The notes under the pieces: model-generated
The model's database searches: none
What the model was told of the DNA's origin: nothing
What the model saw: the letters and a program-made list of their open reading frames with translations, nothing else
Shown here: positions 47,101-54,416 of the stretch, in pieces
Numbering within the stretch: the first letter of the stretch is position 1
Layout: each line of letters starts with the position of its first letter
Position numbers and translations under genes: made by a program
Source of the DNA: an uncultured Chelatococcus sp.
Lineage (GTDB): Bacteria; Pseudomonadota; Alphaproteobacteria; Rhizobiales; Beijerinckiaceae
Direction of reading: 5' to 3'
DNA length: 64,000 nt
Assembly: GCA_937863995.1 (NCBI GenBank)
Contig: CALMIK010000071.1
Coordinates: forward strand, 1-64,000

Positions 47101-48578
47101 GCACGCTCCGCGTCGGTGGCCTGTCTCAGACGGCCGGCGTGATCGACTTCGAGCGTGGCGACAAGATCGAAGTGCTGAAGGACGTCGGCGGTACGCCGAA
47201 CGGCCGGGCGGTCTTCTCGAAGGCAGCCAACGGTGCTCAGGTCGACCTGCGCCTCACGACCGATACCCGTAGCTACACCTACGGCAACGCCTACACCTTC
47301 GTGACGGCTGAAAACGGCGTGACGTTCACGACCGCTGACGCTGTGAAGGTGACGGAAGTCGGTAACGGCCGCTTGTTCTCGTCCTTCGCTGCTTCGGCGC
47401 AGGGCCAGAACGGTGTGTTCTACCTGAAGCGTGACCGCAACTTCGCCACCCAGGCTTGGAGCGGCAACCACCTCGCCGTGGCCGGCGCTCTGGAAAGCAT
47501 GACTCCGGCTGACCTGCGCAGCTCGCGTGGCGCCATCTACGACGCCATCGCTTCGGCATCGAACGACGAGGCGCACCTGGTGCGCGCCGCCTTCGACCAG
47601 CTGTCGGGCGAGATCCACGCGTCCGCTCAGGGCGTGCTGATCGACGAGAGCCGTCACCTGCGTGAGGCAACCATCAACCGCACCCGTGCGGCTCTGAGCG
47701 GATCGGCTGCGGCCGCGCCCGGTCAGGTCGTTCAGGCTCCTGCCGGCGCGAACGTCGCACTGTGGGGCCAGGCTTACGGTTCGTGGGGCGAGACGGGCAG
47801 CACCAGCCAGTCGGCCAAGCTTGATCGTTCGACGGGCGGTTTCGTCCTCGGTCTCGACACCGGAATTGCTGACACGTGGCGTCTGGGTATCGCTGGCGGC
47901 TATGCCAAGAGCGACATCAAGTCGAACAGCAACCTCAGCAAGGCTGACGTCGACAACTACAACCTGGCGGTCTACGGCGGCAGCCAGTTCGGCGATCTCG
48001 GCCTGCGCTTCGGCCTCGGCCACACGTGGCACCGTCTGGACACCGAGCGTCAGCTCAACGTCCTCGGTCTGCGTGACAGCAACCACGCCAAGTACGATGC
48101 CCGTACCCTGCAGCTCTATGCTGAGGCTGGCTACGAGGTGAAGTTCGAGGCGGCAACTGTCGAGCCCTTCCTGAACCTCGCTTACGTCAACCACCACACC
48201 GACAGCTTCGTCGAGCGTGGCACGGGTCTCGGTTCGGCTCTCACCGCTCGCGGCGGCAGCGAGAGCACCGGCTTCTCCACCCTCGGCCTGCGGCTGTCGA
48301 AGAACTTCGACCTCAGCGGCGCGAAGGGCACGGCGACTGGTACGCTCGGCTGGAGGCACGCCTTCGGTGATGTCGACCCGGCAAGCGTGTTCTCTGCAAA
48401 CGGCACGTCGCTGTTCGCCATCACCGGCGCACCGATCGCCAAGAACGCTCTCGTCCTCGGCGTCGGTCTGGATGTGGAAATCGCGCAGGGCACCACGCTC
48501 GGCGTGAGCTACAACGGCCAGGTCGGCGATCACGTCAGCGATCACGGCGTGAAGGGTAACTTCTCGGTCAAGTTCTGA
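41172..48578 (+). CDS. Giant autotransporter (type Va secretion) adhesin-like protein
   Basis: A 2,468-residue self-secreting outer-membrane protein. The extended signal region (residues 1 to about 54) has a polar N-terminus, a basic stretch and a hydrophobic core ALTAALLSSTALVAAAV ending PAYA. The passenger (about 55-2190) is Gly/Thr/Ala/Val-rich beta-helix sequence. It has tandem 113-116-residue repeats near its start and at least five passenger-associated repeats of the form KKGxGTLxLxG...GTLxV near residues 809, 911, 1033, 1510 and 1880. The beta-barrel domain begins near residue 2194 (NVALWGQAYGSWGETGS) and ends in FSVKF with the terminal Phe required for Bam assembly. Adhesion or autoaggregation is the usual role. 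No protease triad is seen. It stands alone with its own promoter and strong terminator. Confidence 0.93.
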   Translation: MVEYENSSGLLAGASAQAGGESRSLKASRAARLALTAALLSSTALVAAAVPAYAAPATWVGGVALSGDDWNEAGNWGGTLPSAGDDIVIPGVAEAPVFAGLGVGNSAITAVGSLKVEGGLVHSGLLTISGGTLHVAGAVDLTTLDPILSSGQIVIGTGGALKAATLGIAGGLSNEFKVTNGAATFSGAASVNSGKLTVDAALGNATFTAEGGLTLSNGAALKVDGTGFDGKLVLGKAGSLAGLTVDSSAGSIVIGSHGIVDVVGSAELNKDADNAGNFKVANALDLKAGKFTQLLGGTTVVAGVTSVGTATEVATLKVDGGQFKAEGGLTFNAKGALNLNGGTLTVGKVGAAANLTVAAGDGVIDVATGSVLDVKGDATFNRNASSTGTLTVSQALNLTQGTFTQSNGGSATTVAAATTIGSADKVGVLKLDDGAFKAEGGLTVTTGGTLDINGGAVTVGKAGAPANLAVAASGNVTLDLANVSDKGLVVIGGLDIDGAADTPSASPIVLNKGTVDVTGTAAIANRSVTLGGADGAILAVRKADSVDPATDGTLTVSGKGSLTLGNQASKLQVAEVALADATSSLVFAAAADKTATAYKISGAGGVVVKGAVELNKDNTFTGGVTLGTHGNLSLNDLSSIGAEGSRKLVFDGGSVAFGADLASDAGVAFARKEADAAITITANPGAGSVFNIDQKLTGVGLVQVGATAGSIALNNETNDFEGAVGVTAGTLKLSKLATLGKGVKTDNPVPGGDPIFVRTLTIADNAGLAIAGTEIASSDGATLSWGNNGSLSVVDAAHQYTLKQNFSGNGTLTANGAGTLVLAGTNTNTGLAVASGTVAAEARANLGAAGGVAVTIGEGFLKVGQKTVDSTTTGIADDTHLTIALTSGKAGGFDVDADRSFTVSQDLTGAGTLVKKGDGTLALRGAGTSQQVNNLVKAGTLSVTSIDQLGSATKKVTFAGGALGIGDGVVAATLANDTGIDLFWGGANATVNATIDVAKESAFTIESNAFGKYDTFDPVTGDPLPTKSTVTGALVKKGEGTLVLSNADIAYTGGTVVEAGTLKVNAADDKFRFKDGKYTVNGGKLEADVSNLTITELAGSGKTGAEILDSDNKSYDPKRYALNAGEIVVASGVADDTATQKSKTLTVNQTTGETGFWGKIVGFFGAGVDADKDPRTLQGKFVVAADAGKQVVLTGNASEVGTVEVTGGTLRVNNGVLPVSNLLGAPTTTHNGSLTANSVAVNGTETNRASLAGSGKIVAPVSVGQYGSLLGNQAGTLTIQGDVTFAEGATVALGNFIAHHNTAGTTEISNQYFHVDGTLKAAEAGTLVNLNNDAIDPGVYRVFSSTKVIENGAKFALGTIGDLPAQSITLGLSGEDKNLDLFAATGRAGLRYWNGTAVDGVSTWAVNGTDWTDLDKSQAGRLQRTVDSSAVGVFGYTGFPQQGGTVKVEANSEEGQYLTQGLQFFSSDWLLTGAALELKGGATGTNYAGKTTIDTGAGNIVINNQLTGSAALRKTGVGALSLWGDNTYAGGTIIEGGTLNVAADSHLGAAGTSVTLNGAGATLNLAPSLVAGTVARDIVVNLPSNTTGSVNLNSTINLGGNFVVAGGLTGNGYLNLTNGTVSFAGNNAVNFGGAVNVATDSILLVNGAGSIGSAAIAGGLHGSFGHTLTIDNLNLASTAKIGLSLPAAANGAVTAFKGTNAVLGGEISLLSLPQGYSVGTNGTSLFVFDYANRSGEIAISDAIKAQYADSNFTFGGVVNGYLVLNSKTTPAPQPGVGETVNVDRIANLQNWTETTFVDGQLWNNGVATFNGTGTNKPINVEGQVRVAGLTINGQNFLFKDAGIAGRPGAFLLQAASGASVVDLTVAANGSATIAIPLAGSDFAKKGAGQLVLAGNSQDFTGTGTVQQGALHVTGNFSNGTFAVTGGELRVNGTVKQVTVGPNGVIEGLFSGAASSRAVNIGTLIVNGGTVKPGNSPGTLRVGGLSQTAGVIDFERGDKIEVLKDVGGTPNGRAVFSKAANGAQVDLRLTTDTRSYTYGNAYTFVTAENGVTFTTADAVKVTEVGNGRLFSSFAASAQGQNGVFYLKRDRNFATQAWSGNHLAVAGALESMTPADLRSSRGAIYDAIASASNDEAHLVRAAFDQLSGEIHASAQGVLIDESRHLREATINRTRAALSGSAAAAPGQVVQAPAGANVALWGQAYGSWGETGSTSQSAKLDRSTGGFVLGLDTGIADTWRLGIAGGYAKSDIKSNSNLSKADVDNYNLAVYGGSQFGDLGLRFGLGHTWHRLDTERQLNVLGLRDSNHAKYDARTLQLYAEAGYEVKFEAATVEPFLNLAYVNHHTDSFVERGTGLGSALTARGGSESTGFSTLGLRLSKNFDLSGAKGTATGTLGWRHAFGDVDPASVFSANGTSLFAITGAPIAKNALVLGVGLDVEIAQGTTLGVSYNGQVGDHVSDHGVKGNFSVKF
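41796..42600 (+). repeat. In-frame tandem repeats of 348 and 339 bp inside the autotransporter
   Basis: The phrase AEGGLT recurs at 41796, 42144 and 42483, giving units of 116 and 113 residues and a third partial unit. Shared landmarks in each unit are GGxLxVGKxGxxAxL, the V-D-V-x-G element and the closing LKxDxGxFK. Each copy is diverged, so the duplication is not recent. The repeats sit near the N-terminal, distal end of the passenger. Confidence 0.8.
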
Positions 48579-48596
48579 TCGATGCCTTGACTTAAG

Positions 48597-48617
48597 GGCC
48601 CGGCGAATTGCCGGGCC
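48597..48617 (+). terminator. Hairpin just after the autotransporter stop
   Basis: GGCCCGGC and GCCGGGCC form an 8-bp stem with a GAATT loop, 19 bases after the stop. It lacks a T-run and probably protects the mRNA end or works with the next hairpin. Confidence 0.5.
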
Positions 48618-48634
48618 TGGCAATAAACTACGGA

Positions 48635-48674
48635 AACGGGGATCGTCGTCGAGACGGTCCCCGTTGCTTTTTTT
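48635..48674 (+). terminator. Strong intrinsic terminator of the autotransporter gene
   Basis: AACGGGGA (48635-48642) pairs with TCCCCGTT (48658-48665), with additional GTC/GAC pairing inside, and is followed after GC by seven T residues (48668-48674). This is the best Rho-independent terminator in the window. Confidence 0.88.
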
Positions 48675-48784
48675 GAGAGCAAAACCCGCTATCGCAGCGG
48701 CAGGATCCACGTGTATGGTGTGGCTCATGTTTCCGGAGACGGCGGATGCCGCGATTTCGGGAAATGCCATGGAAGGAACAGTGA

Positions 48785-49057
48785 ATGAATCGTACAATGC
48801 TCTTTCTGGCTGTCTCCCTGACGGCTCTGCCTGCTTTCACCGCAGTCGCTTCGGCGCAGCAGTATCAGTCGCGTCATCAGCGTAGCGCACAGGACGACAG
48901 CTTTCTTTATGCGGCTCCGCAGTCGGGTGGCGGTCGCGTGCCGAATTACGTTGCCGACTCGGCCAGGGGCCAGCCGTTTGACCAGAACGACCGCCGCAGG
49001 TTCGAGCGGCCATATCTTTCCGGCGAGTCGCTGGGGTTGAAACTGCAACCGCGCTGA
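48785..49057 (+). CDS. Small exported protein of unknown function (90 aa)
   Basis: I do not recognise a family. Residues 1-24 form a clear Sec signal peptide (MNRTMLFLAVSLTALPAFTA, then VASA with an AxA cleavage site). The mature part is about 66 residues, Gln/Arg/Ser-rich, with no Cys, ending in LGLKLQPR. AAGGAA lies upstream of the ATG at a good distance. It sits alone between the autotransporter terminator and ialB. A periplasmic or secreted location is likely; no role can be stated. Confidence 0.65.
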   Translation: MNRTMLFLAVSLTALPAFTAVASAQQYQSRHQRSAQDDSFLYAAPQSGGGRVPNYVADSARGQPFDQNDRRRFERPYLSGESLGLKLQPR

Positions 49058-49291
49058 GATGTCCGAGCCTGTCCCAAGCATGATGTCCGGATCGGCGGGT
49101 GCATCCTTGCGTGCAAGAATTTGTTTGCCATTGCCTGCGATTGACTGACACATATGCCGAAAATAGTCGATTTTTGACGTCGTATTCGCGCAGCATCGTG
49201 TTAAATATGCCTGCGAATCGCGGTGTGCAGTGCTTCGCGCATGAAGTGCGGCGCAGCCAGCGACAACGTTGACTATCGAAGAGGCAGGGCG

Positions 49292-49861
49292 ATGAAGAAC
49301 AAGGTTTTGGCGGTAGCTGCCGGTGCGGTGGCTGTAGCGGCGCTGGCAGGCGGCTTGTTGCTCCTGCCGGGTGTGGGAGAAGATGGTCTGGCGCTGGCGC
49401 AGAACCAGACTCCCGCCGCTCCGTCCGCTCCCCAGCGCATCGAGACGACGGTGCACGATTCCTGGACGGTGACGTGCCGCGACGTGGCCGACAAGAAAAA
49501 CGCCTGCACCGCCGTGCTGCGGGTTGCCGACAACCAGAGCGGCAACGTTGTGCTGATCTGGGCCGTGGGCAAGGATCAATCGGACAAGCTGACTTCCGTC
49601 ATCCAGACGCCCACGGGCATCCAGATCGAGCCTGGCGTGGCTCTGAAGGTCGGCAACGGCACCAGCCGCAAGCTGGCTTATGCAAGCTGCTCGCCGCGCC
49701 AATGCGATGCAACGCTGCCTGCGGACGCCACCTTCCTGAAGGAAGTGACGGCCGGCACCGAAGCGACGGCCACCATCACGCTGCTTGATGGCCGTACCGC
49801 GGAATTCAAGTTCCCGCTCAGCGGCTCGGCCGCTGCGCTCAAGCAGGTTAGCGGAAGCTGA
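49292..49861 (+). CDS. ialB: Invasion associated locus B (IalB) family protein
   Basis: A 189-residue exported protein from the ATG at 49292; upstream codons to 49223 are not signal-like. The signal peptide is Lys-rich then hydrophobic (VAAGAVAVAALAGGLLLLP). The mature domain has the IalB pattern: ETTVHDSWTVTCRDVADKK, ACTAVLRVADNQSGNVVLIW, a paired Cys in YASCSPRQC, and an IalB-like beta-rich end. IalB of Bartonella is linked to erythrocyte invasion, but homologues occur widely in free-living alphaproteobacteria, so virulence should not be assumed. Followed by a good terminator. Confidence 0.87.
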   Translation: MKNKVLAVAAGAVAVAALAGGLLLLPGVGEDGLALAQNQTPAAPSAPQRIETTVHDSWTVTCRDVADKKNACTAVLRVADNQSGNVVLIWAVGKDQSDKLTSVIQTPTGIQIEPGVALKVGNGTSRKLAYASCSPRQCDATLPADATFLKEVTAGTEATATITLLDGRTAEFKFPLSGSAAALKQVSGS

Positions 49862-49888
49862 CAGCTTCTTCTGCGACTGACTGTTTTG

Positions 49889-49918
49889 ACAGGGCGGCTC
49901 CATCGGGGCCGCCCTGTT
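49889..49918 (+). terminator. Intrinsic terminator after ialB
   Basis: ACAGGGCGGC (49889-49898) pairs perfectly with GCCGCCCTGT (49908-49917) around a 9-base loop. Only TT follows, but the 10-bp GC-rich stem is strong and lies 28 bases after the ialB stop. Confidence 0.7.
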
Positions 49919-50090
49919 CGTTTGCGTGCATCTTTGGTATAGAGAGCGTTGTCGGTTGACGGCGGCACGGCGCAGGCGGGCGGCCGGTGTCGAAACAGGC
50001 TGGCGTTTGTATTCTTCTCAGGCGGAGCAGTCTGAGGGACAGGCGCAAGCCACTGTGCCCCAATCGCATTTTATACGCCGGATGCCCATC

Positions 50091-50513
50091 ATGATCCCGA
50101 TCACGCATTTCATCGCCCTGGATGACGACGAGATTGTCGAGAGTTTCATTCAGGCTTCGGGGCCTGGCGGGCAGAACGTCAACAAGGTGGCAAGCGCCGT
50201 CCAGTTGCGCTTCGACGCACGCAGCTCCCCCAACCTGTCGGACGAAGTACGCGAACGGCTTCTGGCGCTGGCCGGGCAGCGTGCCACGCGCGACGGAGTC
50301 ATCGTGATTACCGCGCGCAGCTTCCGCACGCAGGAGCGCAACCGGGCGGATGCACTGCAGCGCCTTGTCGATCTTATCAAACAGGCAGTGCGGCGGCCGG
50401 CAATTCGGCGGGCCACGAAGCCGACCAAGGCGGCTGTGCGCCGCCGGCTCGATGACAAGGCCCGCCGCTCCGGGGTCAAGGCCATGCGTGCGTCCAAGCC
50501 GCCGGCGGATTAA
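50091..50513 (+). CDS. arfB: Alternative ribosome-rescue factor / peptidyl-tRNA hydrolase ArfB
   Basis: A 140-residue release-factor-like protein that frees ribosomes stalled on non-stop mRNAs by hydrolysing peptidyl-tRNA. The catalytic GGQ is in QASGPGGQNVNKVASAVQLRFD. The basic C-terminal tail (KPTKAAVRRRLDDKARRSG and beyond) is the element that enters the empty mRNA channel. It lacks the codon-recognition domains of RF1/RF2, as expected. I start at the ATG at 50091; an ATG three codons earlier (50082) is possible. Its stop is followed at once by a dispersed repeat. Confidence 0.9.
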   Translation: MIPITHFIALDDDEIVESFIQASGPGGQNVNKVASAVQLRFDARSSPNLSDEVRERLLALAGQRATRDGVIVITARSFRTQERNRADALQRLVDLIKQAVRRPAIRRATKPTKAAVRRRLDDKARRSGVKAMRASKPPAD

Positions 50514-51027
50514 AGCGTTTCGACGTTTCGCTGAAACGCAGAAATGGTTTAATGTATTGAGTTGATGGCTTTTTCGCAAAGCAGTATCGAATTTTCCCGA
50601 AAGCGCTTTGGCTGTTTTTATCTGAGAGTTGCTGCTGCATAGTTTTCTCCCGAATGGAAAAACATGCTACGGGCTAGGTACACTTTGGGAACCCGGCAGC
50701 GGCTGTGGTGGGCTGTCGAGCAATGCAGAACAGATATCCCATGTTGAAATCCCATATTTTCCGGCTAGAAAGATTGTCGAGGCGCGGGATATTCTGCGGC
50801 CTGTAAGTTGTAAATGCCATTCTAAGCAGGGTATGTTGAATGAGACAGACGGATGGGCAGTAATAATTTCCAGAAATGTCTGAATTTTGTCATTGTGCGC
50901 TTATAGTATTGCAGGTAGATCATCCCAGCGCGCTTATCGAGAAAATCAACCATCGCCTTGTTCCCAGAACAGGGCGGAGGGTGAAGCTGGATAGCAAGGT
51001 AAAAACACATTGTAAGGAGATCGGTTA
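50514..51027. other. Lower-GC intergenic region arfB to 51028
   Basis: 514 bases. After the repeat at its left end the base composition drops below that of neighbouring genes. Two short frames (plus strand 50629-50883, minus strand 50822-51010) have no family features, poor codon usage and no convincing ribosome binding sites. I treat the region as non-coding or decayed. The right end carries the AAGGAGA site of the next gene. Confidence 0.5.
50515..50552. repeat. Short dispersed repeat, copy A
   Basis: This 38-base element begins two bases after the arfB stop. It shares TTTCGACGTT, TGAAACGC and AAATGxTTTAA, in order and nearly equal spacing, with 60584-60621 after eno. Copy A can fold as GCGTTTC/GAAACGC with a 7-bp stem. 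Similar palindromic elements are common downstream of genes in Hyphomicrobiales, as far as I recall. Confidence 0.6.
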
Positions 51028-51354
51028 ATGCTACCTGCTTCCAGACTGCCGCGCCGCGGCATGAGTGTTATTGTCTGCAGCTTCCTTGCCGTCATATTGG
51101 GTGCCCAGTATGGTCAGGCTTCCAGCAGCGATGCTTGGGAAGAATTCCAACAGGATGTCGAGCGTGCATGCCGCGCGGCGACCCAGGGCGTGATCGACGC
51201 GCAGGTCGTCCAGGTGGACCCTTACGGCTCTGAATCCTATGGCTTTGCGGTGCTGGTCGGTCCCGAGGCGGGAACGTCTACGTTGCGTCTTGTCGTGTGC
51301 GCATACAACAAGGCGTCGCGGGTTGCCGAAATCAGCGGCACTTTCACCTGGTGA
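51028..51354 (+). CDS. Small exported protein of unknown function (108 aa)
   Basis: I do not recognise a family. It has a signal peptide with basic start and hydrophobic core (MSVIVCSFLAVILGAQYGQA, residues 12-31). A mature domain of about 77 residues contains two cysteines (in VERACRAAT and LVVCAYNK) that could form a disulfide in the periplasm. An excellent AAGGAGA lies ten bases before the ATG, so the start is secure. The mature part alternates hydrophobic strands (AQVVQVDPYG, FAVLVGPEAG), suggesting a small beta-rich domain. It is convergent with epmB. Confidence 0.65.
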   Translation: MLPASRLPRRGMSVIVCSFLAVILGAQYGQASSSDAWEEFQQDVERACRAATQGVIDAQVVQVDPYGSESYGFAVLVGPEAGTSTLRLVVCAYNKASRVAEISGTFTW

Positions 51355-51403
51355 CGATCCCCGGATATAAACGGGTTCTCATCCTGGGTCTCAGCCTAAG
51401 CCC

Positions 51404-52507
51404 TTACTCCGGCGGATAGCGGTGAGTTTCACCGCGAAAATCCGTCACTTGCCAATTGCTGTCCTCCGGCTGTGCGACGGCCTCGCAGGGGCCGATGACG
51501 GCCTTGCCGTGGCCGCCCGGTATGTCGAGCACATAGGTCGGCTGACATAGGCCGGAGTAATGGCCGCGCAGCGCCCGCATCAGCGTCTGGCCTTCGGTGA
51601 TCGAGGTGCGGAAGTGTCCGGTGCCGGGCGCGAGATCGCCGTGGTGCAGGTAATAGGGCTTGATGCGATTTTCGACGAAGGCGCGCATCAGGGCGCCGAG
51701 CGTCGCGGCATCGTCGTTGATGCCGCGCAGCAACACAGACTGGCTGAGCATGACGATCCCGCCATCGACGAGCCGGGCGCAGGCGGCGCGCGCTTCCTCG
51801 GTCATTTCGCGCGGATGATTGGCGTGCAGCACCACGTAGACCGCCTTGCCGGGAACGCGCAACGCGTCGACCAGCGCCTGTGTGACACGCTCCGGCGCGA
51901 CCACGGGCACACGGGTGTGCCAGCGAAGCACCTTGACGTGATCGATGGCCGCAAGACGCTCCATTAGCGCGGCGATGCGCCGCGGGGTCATGATCAGCGG
52001 GTCGCCGCCGGTGAGGATCACTTCCCAGATTTCCGGCCGATCGGCGATGTAGGCGATGGCGGCGTCCAACGCCTGCGGCGAGAGGGCGCTTTCCTTGCCG
52101 GGGCCGACCATTTCGCGGCGGAAGCAGAAGCGGCAGTAGACGGGGCAGACGTGAACCGGCTTGAGCAGCACGCGGTCGGGATAGCGGTGCACGATACCGT
52201 CGACCGGTGAGTGGGCGTGGTCGCCGATCGGGTCGTCGCGCTCCAGCGGCGTGTGGTCGAGCTCGCGCGCGTCCGGCACGAACTGGCGCGCCATCGGGTC
52301 CGCCGCGTCGTTGGCGTCGATGAGGCCGGCGACGGCGGGCGTGATGGCGATGGCGTAGCGAGCGGCGACACGCTCGATGGCCGCGCGCTGCGTAGGATCG
52401 ATCAGGCCGGAGTCGACGAGATCGTCCGTGCGGCGCAGCGTGGCTTCGCGCGCGGACGGTTCCTGCACGGGCATGGGAATGACGACCGGAGCGGCGTTGC
52501 GCGTCAT
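51404..52507 (-). CDS. epmB: EF-P lysine 2,3-aminomutase EpmB
   Basis: Radical-SAM, PLP-dependent enzyme that converts (S)-alpha-lysine to (R)-beta-lysine for attachment to EF-P. 367 residues. The radical-SAM cysteines are in CPVYCRFCFRRE. EVILTGGDPLIMTPRRIAALM follows, and the PLP-lysine region near the C-terminus reads VLDIPGGHGKAVIGP. Its ATG overlaps the epmA stop (ATGA). Together with epmA and efp across the divergent spacer, the complete EF-P beta-lysylation route is encoded here, which favours EpmB over a catabolic lysine aminomutase. Confidence 0.93.
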   Translation of the reverse strand: MTRNAAPVVIPMPVQEPSAREATLRRTDDLVDSGLIDPTQRAAIERVAARYAIAITPAVAGLIDANDAADPMARQFVPDARELDHTPLERDDPIGDHAHSPVDGIVHRYPDRVLLKPVHVCPVYCRFCFRREMVGPGKESALSPQALDAAIAYIADRPEIWEVILTGGDPLIMTPRRIAALMERLAAIDHVKVLRWHTRVPVVAPERVTQALVDALRVPGKAVYVVLHANHPREMTEEARAACARLVDGGIVMLSQSVLLRGINDDAATLGALMRAFVENRIKPYYLHHGDLAPGTGHFRTSITEGQTLMRALRGHYSGLCQPTYVLDIPGGHGKAVIGPCEAVAQPEDSNWQVTDFRGETHRYPPE

Positions 52508-53586
52508 CCGCCGTCTCCCGGCACGGCGACGGGCGCCCACAGCACATCCTCGATCCGGGCGGCGTCGGTGGCGAGCATGACGAGGCGGTCGAGGCCGAGC
52601 GCGATGCCGCTCGTCGGCGGCATGGCGGGCAACAGCGCGAGCAGCGTTTCGTCGAGCGGATAGCGCTCCCCGTAGACGCGCTCCTTTTCATCCATCTCGA
52701 GCCCGAAGCGCCGGCGCTGTTCCACGGGGTCGGTGAGCTCGCCGAAGCCGTTGGCGAGCTCCACGCCGCAAACGAAAAGCTCGAAGCGCTCCGAAAGGCG
52801 CGGGTCGGCGCCCTGACGGCGGGCGAGGGCCGCTTCGTGCGCCGGGTAGGCATCGAGGATGGTGGCGCGTCCATGTCCCAGCTGCGGCTCGATGCGCTGG
52901 TTGAGCACATGGCTGAACACATCCGACCAGGTGTCGTCGGCGACGATGCGAACCCCGATGCCGGATGCTGCGTTCGCCAGCCCGTCGCGATCGGGGGCTG
53001 CGGCGGGATCGTGCGGGATGGTGGCGAGAAGGTCGATGCCGGCGAAGCGCTGAAAGGCGTCGGCGACTGTGATGCGCTCGGGCGGCGCGAAGGGATCGGC
53101 AGAATGGCCGCGAAAGCGCAGCGTGTCGACGCCCGTTGTTTCGGCGGCGAGGCGCAGGATGGCGGCGCAGTCGTCCATCAGCGCCTCATAGGGCGCGTGG
53201 GCGCGATACCACTCCAGCAGCGTGAATTCGGGATGGTGCAGCGGGCTGCGCTCGCGGTTGCGGTAGACGCGCGCCAGGTTGAAAATGCGCGACTCGCCTG
53301 CGGCCATAAGCTTCTTGCAGGCGAATTCGGGCGAGGTGTGCAGGTAGAGCGGCCGCGCCGCGCCGTCTGCCGCGATGAAATGGGTGAGGAAGGCGTGCAG
53401 GTGCGCCTCGTTGCCGGGCGAGCGCTGCAGCGCCGGGGTTTCGACCTCGATGAAATCCTGTTTCTCGAAGAAGGCGCGCAGCGCCGCCGTGATGCGCTGG
53501 CGCGTGACAAGGCGGGGGCGGCGGGCGGCGTGGTGCGCGGGCGCGAAAAATATGCCGGATTCGGCTATTGAATCGGATTCGGGCAT
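52504..53586 (-). CDS. epmA: EF-P--lysine lysyltransferase EpmA (GenX/PoxA)
   Basis: Lysyl-tRNA-synthetase paralogue that ligates (R)-beta-lysine to EF-P. 360 residues. It has class II synthetase motif 2 (FNLARVYRNRERSPLHHPEFTLLEWY) and motif 3 (GIALGLDRLVML). The N-terminal anticodon-binding domain of a true LysRS is absent, which is the hallmark of EpmA. I start it at the ATG at 53584-53586; a TTG nine codons earlier is in frame. It overlaps epmB by four bases and is divergent from efp. Confidence 0.93.
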   Translation of the reverse strand: MPESDSIAESGIFFAPAHHAARRPRLVTRQRITAALRAFFEKQDFIEVETPALQRSPGNEAHLHAFLTHFIAADGAARPLYLHTSPEFACKKLMAAGESRIFNLARVYRNRERSPLHHPEFTLLEWYRAHAPYEALMDDCAAILRLAAETTGVDTLRFRGHSADPFAPPERITVADAFQRFAGIDLLATIPHDPAAAPDRDGLANAASGIGVRIVADDTWSDVFSHVLNQRIEPQLGHGRATILDAYPAHEAALARRQGADPRLSERFELFVCGVELANGFGELTDPVEQRRRFGLEMDEKERVYGERYPLDETLLALLPAMPPTSGIALGLDRLVMLATDAARIEDVLWAPVAVPGDGG

Positions 53587-53708
53587 CAGTTTTTGCACTC
53601 GGGCATCTGGCAATTGCCGCCGGGATGAGTAAGGTGGCGCGCAACTGCTGCTTCACCTATCGGGTGACGGCGCGCCTGTGAAACAGAAGACGATCAGAGG
53701 TTTGTCAC

Positions 53709-54275
53709 GTGAAGGTTATCGCGAGTTCCGTTCGTAAAGGCAATATCCTCGAGGTTGACGGCCACCTGTGCGTCGTTCTCTCGGCAGAGAGCTTCTTTCC
53801 CGGCAAGGGCACGCCCACGACGCAGATCGACATGCGCCGCATTGCGGACGGCGTCAAGGTCTCGCAGCGCTACAAGACCACCGAGCAGGTGGAGCGTGCG
53901 TTCGTCGAGGACATCGACCATTCTTACCTCTACCAGGACGGCGAGGCCTACGTGTTCATGAACCCGGAGAGCTTCGAGCAGCTCACGGTGTCCGGCGACG
54001 TGGTGGGCGACCAGGCGGTCTACCTGCAGGAAGGCATGAACGTGAAGCTGTCGATCTACGAGGGCAACGCCGTCGCGATCGAGCTGCCGGCGCGTGTCAT
54101 CCTCGAGGTCGTCGAGACCGAGCCCACCGTCAAGGGCCAGACGGCGTCGTCCTCCTACAAGCCCGCCATCGTCTCCAACGGCGTGCGCGTCATGGTGCCG
54201 CCGCACATCTCCGCCGGCACGCGCATCGTGGTGCAGACGGAAGACGGTTCCTACGTCGAGCGCGCCAAGGACTGA
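53709..54275 (+). CDS. efp: Elongation factor P
   Basis: Translation factor that relieves ribosome stalling at polyproline stretches. 188 residues in three beta-barrel domains. The modification site loop is [13 protein letters not shown] with Lys33, equivalent to the lysylated Lys34 in E. coli, so it is compatible with the neighbouring EpmA/EpmB. The start is GTG at 53709. A polyproline-rich client is visible in this very window, the BA14K protein at 28895-29557 with its repeated PPP runs. Confidence 0.95.
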   Translation: MKVIASSVRKGNILEVDGHLCVVLSAESFFPGKGTPTTQIDMRRIADGVKVSQRYKTTEQVERAFVEDIDHSYLYQDGEAYVFMNPESFEQLTVSGDVVGDQAVYLQEGMNVKLSIYEGNAVAIELPARVILEVVETEPTVKGQTASSSYKPAIVSNGVRVMVPPHISAGTRIVVQTEDGSYVERAKD

Positions 54276-54416
54276 GGCGCCCTGCATCCGGCGCGCCCCG
54301 CGCCGGATGATTTGGCCGTGCCCCCGCTTGGCTCCGGCGGCAGGTTCAATCATAGTCTCTCCGGCGCGTCGATCGGGCTGCATTCTGTGGCGCGCGACGG
54401 TGCCGGAGGCTTGCTT

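Noticed and set aside
41172..48578. Autotransporter as the substrate of the type I secretion system
   Set aside because: It has its own Sec signal and C-terminal beta-barrel and no RTX nonapeptide repeats.
50629..51010. Two short frames in the arfB-51028 gap
   Set aside because: Atypical codon use and no ribosome binding site; likely chance frames in lower-GC DNA.
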